Virus record (IMG/VR): IMGVR_UViG_3300031463_000555
Span: 1-20,198 of that record
Length of the DNA: 20,198 nucleotides
Direction: 5' to 3' (one strand)
Source: a virus
Every line of letters begins with the position of its first letter. Position 1 is the stretch's first letter. The notes beneath the pieces are model-generated. The model saw nothing but the letters and a program-made list of their open reading frames with translations, did no database searches and had not been told where the DNA came from. Made by a program: the position numbers and the translations under genes. Below, piece by piece: positions 14,553 through 19,365 of this stretch.

Positions 14553-15002
14553 CTACATTCCTGCCTTCTTGTTGAACCAGATCAAGAACCGGTTCGTGCA
14601 TTTGTCGTCGCCCAGGGCGTCGCTCACAACGCGATGGATGCGCAGATAACGCACGGCGCCGAGGTTGATGTTGGTATGGATGTTGACCGGGGTTGTGCCG
14701 TTGGCCGTGAAGCCGATCGTCACCCATTGGGTCTGCCAGACGTCGCCGGTGCCAATCAGCGACTTGTCCACATACACGGTCAGTCCGTTGGTGGTGGCGG
14801 CATTCGCGCCGACGGAGTAGATGCCAATGGCGACTTGACTGGCGTTCTGGCAGTCCAGCGCCGCGGTGTTGGTGAGCGCCCCCGACACGCCGATCAACGT
14901 GCTGTTGGTCCAGACAAGCGTCGGGCTGCCGAGTTGCGCCTGCGCCGTGGCGACCAGCGCCACGGCCACGGCGGCCACGCGGATGAGTTTCTTGAGGTTC
15001 AT
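14553..15002 (-). CDS. Exported beta-rich protein with signal peptide, 149 aa
   Basis: The N-terminus is a textbook Sec signal peptide: charged MNLKKLIR, hydrophobic VAAVAVALVATA, then the AQA cleavage motif ending at residue 22. The mature part of about 127 residues is beta-rich (LTVYVDKSLIGTGDVWQTQW; LGAVRYLRIHRVV) and has exactly two cysteines (51 and 135) that could form a disulfide. The Shine-Dalgarno AAAGGA lies 10-11 nt before the ATG in an A/C-rich leader. It sits in the slot between major capsid and gp36, usually used by decoration or hypothetical head proteins, yet it is predicted to leave the cytoplasm. It could be a lysogenic-conversion or exclusion factor, or a lysis-related periplasmic protein. 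I do not recognise a family. Confidence 0.75.
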   Translation of the reverse strand: MNLKKLIRVAAVAVALVATAQAQLGSPTLVWTNSTLIGVSGALTNTAALDCQNASQVAIGIYSVGANAATTNGLTVYVDKSLIGTGDVWQTQWVTIGFTANGTTPVNIHTNINLGAVRYLRIHRVVSDALGDDKCTNRFLIWFNKKAGM

Positions 15003-15048
15003 TTTCTTTGTTCCTTTCTTTTTTGTTCTGTTTTTGGGTTTCGGTTTT

Positions 15049-15080
15049 GTTGGGGCGCGGTCTCACGACCGCGCCCCAAC
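15049..15080. terminator. Perfect 14-bp stem-loop after the major capsid gene
   Basis: Bases 15049-15062 pair perfectly with 15067-15080 around a 4-nt loop (GC-rich stem GTTGGGGCGCGGTC). It begins 10 nt after the capsid stop codon. In the mRNA direction it is followed by an A/C-rich stretch, not U, so it is not a classic intrinsic terminator. It may stabilise the capsid mRNA 3' end or partly attenuate downstream transcription. Confidence 0.6.
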
Positions 15081-15090
15081 GAGCTTGCGG

Positions 15091-16515
15091 TTACGGTGTT
15101 ACCAGTCGGACGCCGAGGGTGCTGTCGCCCTTGGCGACGCCATAGACCAGGCTCGCCCGTTGATAGGCCGCGGCGAGCTTGTGGTCGGTGAACTTGACCA
15201 GCGTGACGCTGATGCCGGTGCGCGGCTCCGTGACGGTCTGGAGCAGCGCCGTGGCGGGCACGCCGGGGATCGCGTTGATGTAGTCTTCGTCGGGCGAAGT
15301 CACCATCGCCAGCGCGTCGGCGAACAATGCGAAGCCTTTGAGGTTGGCGGTGCTCGGCAAGTTGGTGGCCTTGATCATCTCGAAGCCGCTCAACATCGGC
15401 AGCTTGCCGGTCTGCATGGCGCGTTGGCTTTCGGGCAAGGCGATGCTGACAATGCTGCTGTCCTCCGTGAGCTTGTTGTAGAAGTCGTTCTTCAGGATGA
15501 ACGACCGCGCGTAGTCCGGCGCCTTCGCCGTGTCGAGCAGATCGGCGAATTCGGGGAGCTTGACGCGGGCGAAGTCCGCCAGCGCGCAGGCGGTGCCGGC
15601 GGTGGGGAAGTTGTCGGCGGTGATGAGCGCGTAGAGGTCATCGGTGATGGCCTTGCCGAGCGCATAGACCTGCGCCTCCTCCTGCTCGGTGAACAGGCGG
15701 CGGGTCGTGCCGGACAGTTCCTCCTGGTGGAACGTGATCTGGATGCCCATCCGCTTGTTCAGCGTGACCGTGATATCGCTGACCGAGACATCCACGTTGG
15801 GCCAGCCGGTGCCGGCCACGTAGGCGACTGGGGTCAGCACGCCGATCTTCTGCGCATAGGCGGTTTTGCCGAACTTCAGGGCGGTATCGGAGAAGTTGCG
15901 GGCGATCCGGGTCAGGATCGGCAGCGTGTCCACGAGCAGTTCGAGCCGGCGCTGGGTGATCAGATCGGCGGCGACCGTGCCGAGCACGTTCGCGCACCGG
16001 ATCGGGATCATCTCGTCGCGCTGGGCGCGGGGACTGAACTCGCGCGCGTAGATCGCGGCCCGGCGTTTCGGATTCTTCTCCTCGGTGTAGCCCTTCAGCG
16101 CGTCCTCGATGGGCGCGAGTTGGCCGTAGGGGATTTCGACGGCGCTGGCCTTCGTCGTCACGGGCTGGGTGATGCGCTGGCTGCCGTCATCGGCGGCGGG
16201 CAGCGCGTCGAGCAGCTCGGCGTTCTTCGGGTCGGCGAGGATCATTTCGACCCAACGGGTCTTGAGCGCGTCGTCGCCCTTGATCTTGCCGGCCTTGACG
16301 GCCTCGGCCACTTTCGTTTCGGCGTCCTGTTTGGCTCTGGCCTTGATGGCTTCGGCCTGCTCCTGGATTTTGGCGTCCTTCGCCTTGAGGGCGTCGTCGG
16401 CGGCGAGCGTGATGGCGTCGCCGTTGTCGAGCGCGGCGACGAGTTCGTCGCCGGCGAGTTCGACGATGGCGCCTGCGGCGTTGCCGCCGCGAGCGCGGAT
16501 CAGTTTGACCTTCAT
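15091..16515 (-). CDS. Major capsid protein with N-terminal scaffold (delta) domain, internal start, 474 aa
   Basis: Inside the long protease-capsid frame an ATG at 16515 has a strong Shine-Dalgarno (AAAGGAG, 9 nt upstream), so capsid is probably made mostly from here. Residues 1-110 (MKVKLIRARGGNAAGAIVEL and the coiled coil KAKDAKIQEQAEAIKARAKQ) look like a scaffold/delta domain removed by the protease. The remainder, from about TTKASAVEIPYG, is HK97-fold-like, with long stretches such as LITQRRLELLVDTLPILTRI, MGIQITFHQEELSG and EAQVYALGKAITDDLYALIT. It forms the icosahedral shell. A 14-bp stem-loop follows the stop. Confidence 0.85.
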   Translation of the reverse strand: MKVKLIRARGGNAAGAIVELAGDELVAALDNGDAITLAADDALKAKDAKIQEQAEAIKARAKQDAETKVAEAVKAGKIKGDDALKTRWVEMILADPKNAELLDALPAADDGSQRITQPVTTKASAVEIPYGQLAPIEDALKGYTEEKNPKRRAAIYAREFSPRAQRDEMIPIRCANVLGTVAADLITQRRLELLVDTLPILTRIARNFSDTALKFGKTAYAQKIGVLTPVAYVAGTGWPNVDVSVSDITVTLNKRMGIQITFHQEELSGTTRRLFTEQEEAQVYALGKAITDDLYALITADNFPTAGTACALADFARVKLPEFADLLDTAKAPDYARSFILKNDFYNKLTEDSSIVSIALPESQRAMQTGKLPMLSGFEMIKATNLPSTANLKGFALFADALAMVTSPDEDYINAIPGVPATALLQTVTEPRTGISVTLVKFTDHKLAAAYQRASLVYGVAKGDSTLGVRLVTP

Positions 16516-17067
16516 GTTGCGGTTCTCCTTTGCGGCGCTTGCCGCGGGTTGAGGGTTGTTGGTTGTTGCATCTCTCGCCCACAAGGGCGAAATGTCCGAG
16601 AACGCGGGTTCATTGACGAGGCCGCCCATGCAGAGCGGCGCGCCGAGAACGCGCGCGGGTTTCGTGTTGGTCTCGAAAAACGTCGGGGAAAACGAGCGGA
16701 AGGTTTTTCCGGTGATCGCCTCGGCACCGGGCTTCGACCATTCGACTTTGCAGTAGATGCCCGGTCGCGGCGTCTCCCGCCACTCGAAGGCCAGCGGCCA
16801 GGCGCTGGCTTCGGCCTCGCGGTGGTCGAAATCGAGGTAGGGTTTCAACCCCTTCTCGAAATACCGGGCAAGGATCGCCTGCATCGTGGCGGCGTCTTCG
16901 GCGCCGATGTCGAGCGACACCTCGATCTCGGCGTCGCCCTTGCGGGCGCGGATGACGTGGCGGCCGCCGGGCATCCACATGATCCAATCGGGCGGCGAAT
17001 CGCCGAGGGCGTAGGCGGACCGGCAATGGAGCGGCATGGGGTTGGAGTGTTGGAGTGATGGAGTCAT
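15091..17067 (-). CDS. Mu gpI-like prohead protease fused in frame to scaffold and major capsid, 658 aa
   Basis: The ATG at 17067 overlaps the gpG stop (ATGA) and has AAAGGAA 6 nt upstream. Residues 1-184 are a Mu gpI-like maturation protease: LDFDH (acidic/His motif), ASAWPLAFEW, GIYCKVEWSKPGAEAITGK, SFSPTF and a final GGLVNEPAF, all in the family's order. In Mu the frame ends before the separate capsid gene; here no stop separates the protease from the capsid start at 16515, only a Q/N/P-rich linker (DATTNNPQPAASAAKENRN). Full-length translation would give a protease-scaffold-capsid polyprotein, and internal initiation gives capsid alone. The open frame upstream of 17067 is a shadow of gpG. 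Confidence 0.8.
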   Translation of the reverse strand: MTPSLQHSNPMPLHCRSAYALGDSPPDWIMWMPGGRHVIRARKGDAEIEVSLDIGAEDAATMQAILARYFEKGLKPYLDFDHREAEASAWPLAFEWRETPRPGIYCKVEWSKPGAEAITGKTFRSFSPTFFETNTKPARVLGAPLCMGGLVNEPAFSDISPLWARDATTNNPQPAASAAKENRNMKVKLIRARGGNAAGAIVELAGDELVAALDNGDAITLAADDALKAKDAKIQEQAEAIKARAKQDAETKVAEAVKAGKIKGDDALKTRWVEMILADPKNAELLDALPAADDGSQRITQPVTTKASAVEIPYGQLAPIEDALKGYTEEKNPKRRAAIYAREFSPRAQRDEMIPIRCANVLGTVAADLITQRRLELLVDTLPILTRIARNFSDTALKFGKTAYAQKIGVLTPVAYVAGTGWPNVDVSVSDITVTLNKRMGIQITFHQEELSGTTRRLFTEQEEAQVYALGKAITDDLYALITADNFPTAGTACALADFARVKLPEFADLLDTAKAPDYARSFILKNDFYNKLTEDSSIVSIALPESQRAMQTGKLPMLSGFEMIKATNLPSTANLKGFALFADALAMVTSPDEDYINAIPGVPATALLQTVTEPRTGISVTLVKFTDHKLAAAYQRASLVYGVAKGDSTLGVRLVTP

Positions 17068-17714
17068 GCGGTTCCTTTCAGCACGTGGCGCCGCAGCCAC
17101 TCGGCGGCGCGCGCCATGAGTTTCTCCTGGAGCACGGACGGCCTCGGCAGCGCGTCGGGGTCCTTGGGGACGGTGACGAATCGTTTGAGCCAGTAGAAAA
17201 CGCCGCCGCCTTGTTCGCCGAGCGACTTGGCTCGGAGTTGGCCTTCGCGGCCTTTGCGGCTGTCCTTGACGATCCGCAGCGCGGTGAAATCGCGCTGGAC
17301 CAGCATCCCGCCCGCGCGGGTCGGCACGAACCGCAGGCCGGGGATCAGGCCGCTCGATGGCCGGATGCCGTAGGCTTCCGCGCGCGCGGGGATGGCGAGG
17401 AATTTCGCTTCCTTCGGGCGGATCGTGCCGCCGTAGTAATGGGCGTGGATCGCCGGGTCGGCGATGCTGACGGTGGCGGCATCGTTGGTGGCGCCCGTAA
17501 ACACGGTGGCATTGCGGATGCGCGCCCAGAAGTGTTGACGCGGCCAGCCGCGTCGGTTGCCGCGGGCGTCTTTGGCGGCGAAATGAGCGCGCAAATCGGC
17601 TTCCAGGCCGCGACCGAGCGCGGCCAGCAACGGCTGGCGGTGGGTGAGGTTGGCCAGCGCCTCGCGCAGCGCGGGCGAGGCCGTGTCGCGGACCTGGACG
17701 GAGAGGGAGATCAT
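17064..17714 (-). CDS. Mu gpG-like virion morphogenesis protein, 216 aa
   Basis: The ATG at 17714 has a strong GGAGG Shine-Dalgarno 6 nt upstream and is preferred over the longer frame. The sequence follows the phage virion morphogenesis (gpG) pattern: MISLSVQVRDTASPALREAL, a helix, then FAAKDARGNRRGWPRQHFWA, then HAHYYGGTIRPKEAKFLAIP with the conserved YGGTI, and a basic C-terminus. Mu gpG sits between gpF and gpI, exactly as here (gpF remnant, gpG, protease), and acts in head assembly or tail joining. The gene is preceded by a divergent plus-strand gene only 37 bp away, so late transcription must pass through that accessory block. Confidence 0.85.
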   Translation of the reverse strand: MISLSVQVRDTASPALREALANLTHRQPLLAALGRGLEADLRAHFAAKDARGNRRGWPRQHFWARIRNATVFTGATNDAATVSIADPAIHAHYYGGTIRPKEAKFLAIPARAEAYGIRPSSGLIPGLRFVPTRAGGMLVQRDFTALRIVKDSRKGREGQLRAKSLGEQGGGVFYWLKRFVTVPKDPDALPRPSVLQEKLMARAAEWLRRHVLKGTA

Positions 17715-17716
17715 GC

Positions 17717-17745
17717 TTGGCCTCCGGTGGGGCTGGTGGCAGAAT
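17717..17745 (+). promoter_or_regulatory. Predicted promoter of the membrane protein gene
   Basis: TTGGCC (17717-17722), a 17-nt spacer and CAGAAT (17740-17745), each four of six consensus, lie 6 nt before the ATG at 17752. The surrounding CTTGGCCTCCGG matches the CTTGAC(A/C)TCCG motif at hicBA and in the two 188-bp repeats. The geometry again predicts a leaderless mRNA. The region overlaps the gpG Shine-Dalgarno on the other strand. Confidence 0.5.
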
Positions 17746-17751
17746 GGCGGA

Positions 17752-18165
17752 ATGAAACAGTCCGAGGCACAAGCCCTGATGGAACTGGCCGACTGGCGCA
17801 ACGAACGATACTACCAGTGGCTCCGATTTCTTCTTGGATTAGCCGCAGGGACTCTATCGCTTCTGGTGGCATTTCCACCGAGTGCCACGGGTCCGGCATG
17901 GTGGTGCGCGCGCGTGGGATGCACTGCACATGGACTAGGTATCCTGCTTGGCGCATTCGCGCTGCACGGCGAAGTATGGTCTGCTCACGCGAAGACCAAG
18001 GAGGCGTTCCGACAGTTGCAAAAATCACCTTTTGATGCCAACGGCCAAACGCCTTCCATAGGCGGCGTGCGACTGCCCGCGCGGTATCGAGTCGCCGAGC
18101 GAGGTTGCTACGGATGTTTGGCCATCGCGGTGTTGTGTTGGATGGCGATGTCATGGCTGCGGTAA
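17752..18165 (+). CDS. Small three-helix membrane protein, 137 aa
   Basis: The N-terminus MKQSEAQALMELADWRNERY is a cytoplasmic-looking amphipathic helix. Three hydrophobic segments follow: about 22-41 (WLRFLLGLAAGTLSLLVAF), 54-70 (AHGLGILLGAFALHG) and 120-136 (GCLAIAVLCWMAMSWL). A charged loop AKTKEAFRQLQKSPFDANGQ lies between the second and third. It is read against the late operon and diverges from gpG. The last 161 bp of the gene are inside a 188-bp repeat whose second copy (18490-18677) has lost both the upstream part of the gene and its stop codon. No family is recognised. An immunity or superinfection-exclusion role is a guess from being a membrane-protein accessory gene next to nuclease-like domains. 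Confidence 0.6.
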   Translation: MKQSEAQALMELADWRNERYYQWLRFLLGLAAGTLSLLVAFPPSATGPAWWCARVGCTAHGLGILLGAFALHGEVWSAHAKTKEAFRQLQKSPFDANGQTPSIGGVRLPARYRVAERGCYGCLAIAVLCWMAMSWLR

Positions 18166-18192
18166 TCATCGCTTGACCTCCGCGCCGGTCGG
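18005..18192. repeat. 188-bp direct repeat, copy A
   Basis: This matches 18490-18677 with only five differences (18009, 18012, 18163, 18183, 18189); 18013-18162 is identical over 150 bp. It contains the 3' part of the membrane protein gene, its TAA stop and the -35 box of a promoter-like element. Copy A is the intact version. Confidence 0.95.
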
Positions 18193-18201
18193 ACGCATAT
18201 T
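18173..18201 (+). promoter_or_regulatory. Promoter-like element downstream of the membrane gene (copy A)
   Basis: TTGACC (18173-18178), 17-nt spacer, CATATT (18196-18201), embedded in CTTGACCTCCG. No convincing plus-strand gene follows; it may have lost its gene when the nuclease copy was inserted. It aligns with the copy-B element because both lie in the repeat, so the two are not independent. Confidence 0.4.
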
Positions 18202-18258
18202 CTTTGTGCGGCCCCGTCGCCGGGATCGTTTCGGACGTACAGCTCTGAGGGATCGTCT

Positions 18259-18654
18259 TCATGACGGTTGCACCGGGGCACTCGGCGCAGGGCCGATCCA
18301 AAGGGTTTTGACTCCCATGCTCTGTTTATTCACGGAGCGCGTCCATGTGATCAGATAACTTCGTCCCAGAATCACCTTGCGAAATTCCAGCGTGCCCGGT
18401 GTCTTGCCGGGACGGACGGAATCCGGATTGCGCCACACATGGGGCAATACTTCGAAGTCAAGTCGTGTGAGTGGTCGCTGTGATGGATTCGTTTCGCCAG
18501 TTGCAAAAATCACCTTTTGATGCCAACGGCCAAACGCCTTCCATAGGCGGCGTGCGACTGCCCGCGCGGTATCGAGTCGCCGAGCGAGGTTGCTACGGAT
18601 GTTTGGCCATCGCGGTGTTGTGTTGGATGGCGATGTCATGGCTGCGGCAATCAT
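18259..18654 (-). pseudogene. Orphan second copy of the nuclease-like C-terminal domain
   Basis: On the minus strand residues 62-120 (18295-18471; LTRLDFEVLPHVWRNPDSVR and on to TLWI) align without gaps to the C-terminus of the gpF-like gene at 18764-18940, with 30 of 59 identical including PHVWR-x-PDSV-x-PG, LE-x-RK, and TL. The 60 residues before it are the antisense of the plus-strand membrane gene repeat, Arg-rich and probably not a native domain. The body of a gpF gene is missing. It is therefore an orphan nuclease-domain fragment flanked by the two 188-bp repeats, either a stored alternative C-terminus or a decayed gene. An ATG at 18654 overlaps a tiny upstream frame (ATGA), so expression as a 131-aa protein is possible. 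Confidence 0.65.
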
Positions 18655-18677
18655 CGCTTGACCTCCGTGCCGGGCGG
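18490..18677. repeat. 188-bp direct repeat, copy B (truncated gene copy)
   Basis: The partner of 18005-18192 at an offset of 485 bp. In this copy the TAA stop of the membrane gene is CAA (18648) and the first 84 codons of the gene are absent, so it is a remnant on the plus strand. Confidence 0.95.
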
Positions 18678-18749
18678 GCGTAGAGTGCAGAGGGAACCGT
18701 GAGTCGCGTTCTGGACGTCTGCCAGGGGCTTGTACATCTGGCCACTCAT
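18651..18749 (-). CDS. Possible 32-aa coupled peptide after the gpF-like remnant
   Basis: An ATG at 18749 overlaps the stop of the gpF-like frame (ATGA) and has AAGGGG 6 nt upstream. It codes for 32 residues (MSGQMYKPLADVQNATHGSL onward, ending GTEVKR), and its stop overlaps the ATG of the orphan nuclease frame. The chain of two ATGA overlaps and a Shine-Dalgarno argues for translation. The peptide has no recognisable feature, and the end is antisense to a promoter-like element, so it may be accidental. Confidence 0.3.
   Translation of the reverse strand: MSGQMYKPLADVQNATHGSLCTLRPPGTEVKR
18658..18686 (+). promoter_or_regulatory. Promoter-like element (copy B)
   Basis: TTGACC (18658-18663), 17-nt spacer, TAGAGT (18681-18686). 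A GTG at 18699 with AGAGGGA just upstream opens only 23 codons and ends at 18770, where the opposing gpF-like gene begins. This looks like the cut-off start of a lost plus-strand gene. Confidence 0.45.
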
Positions 18750-19270
18750 GCGTTCCCCTTTTTGATGTAGAGCGTGTTCACGAACATGCGCTTCTGTTGC
18801 GGCCACATCTGGTAGGTGATCATTACTTGCTCGCCGATGATTTGCTTTCGCATCTCCAGCGAACGAGGCTTGTTTCCCGGCAACACGGAGTCCGGTTGTC
18901 TCCAGACGTGCGGGATTGTTTCAATTTGCAGGCGCGTCAAACCGGGATGCGCGGTCATCGCGTGCGAGAGATGTTCGGGCGTGATAAACAAATCCATCCC
19001 CGCGATGTCCAGGCCAGCCTGACGGGCCATTGCGACTGCGTCGGGAGTGGCGCGACCGAGTGAAAACCCGGCTGGCTTCGCTGCTTCCAAGCGCCCGCGC
19101 GATTCCCAATCCTGAACCGAATCAAGGAAGTCCCCGATGATGTTCCCCTGCCACTGGGCCCTGTCGCCTTCGATGACGATCTGGTCGCCGAACATATCCT
19201 TCAAGTCCTGCCGTCCGTTGTCGTCGAGATCGGCGATGCTCTGTTCCAGCTTGTCGTTGAATCCCGCGAG
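18746..19270 (-). pseudogene. gpF-like head protein, 5'-truncated, with nuclease-like C-terminal domain
   Basis: The native-looking sequence begins near 19270 (PLAGFNDKLEQSIADLDDNG) and runs into the ATG/TTG-initiated 152-aa frame from 19204. It includes GLDIAGMDLFITPEHLSHAM, THPGL-type HPGL, and the C-terminal IPHVWRQPDSVLPG...NTLYIKK. This last part (residues about 76-150 of the 152-aa frame) has the pattern of phage-Barnase-EndoU-ColicinE5/D-RelE-like (PBECR) nuclease domains often found at the C-terminus of Mu gpF proteins: LTP-E-H-L, H-P-x-L, (I/L)P-x-(V/I)-x-x-x-P-D-x-V, and a final T-L-Y. Position just before gpG fits gpF. The normal gpF body (several hundred residues) is missing; upstream the frame runs into sequence that codes better on the plus strand. 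Domain assignment is from memory of the motif. Confidence 0.6.
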
Positions 19271-19365
19271 CGGCCCGCCGCAAGACGAGCGAAGCCGTCC
19301 GCGCCGAGTTCGACGCGACGGACTCCCGCCTGCGCTCCGCCTTCACCTCCGAGGTGACCCCGTGA
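19271..19365 (+). pseudogene. 3' end of a truncated plus-strand gene before the ATPase
   Basis: In the plus frame ending at the TGA at 19363-19365 the sequence reads RRKTSEAVRAEFDATDSRL then RSAFTSEVTP, a natural charged C-terminus. The stop overlaps the ATPase GTG (GTGA), which is typical operon coupling. In Mu-like phages the gene before the ATPase B is transposase A, so this is probably the end of a transposase, but only about 30 codons remain and nothing diagnostic is visible. Confidence 0.5.

Noticed and set aside
15049-15080. Classic intrinsic terminator of the capsid transcript
   Set aside because: No U tract follows on either strand, so only an atypical terminator or stability role can be proposed.
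14866-17058. 730-aa plus-strand frame opposite the capsid and protease genes
   Set aside because: It is antisense to well-supported head genes and its composition (Gly, Arg, Val repeats) is that of a GC-rich shadow.
17068-17772. N-terminal extension of the protease-capsid frame
   Set aside because: Arg/Pro-rich translation antisense in frame to none of the families; it is the out-of-frame shadow of the gpG gene, which has its own strong ribosome site.
17711-18301. 196-aa minus-strand frame through repeat copy A
   Set aside because: Mostly antisense to the membrane protein, whose three clean hydrophobic segments argue for the plus strand. The conserved part is explained by the DNA repeat.
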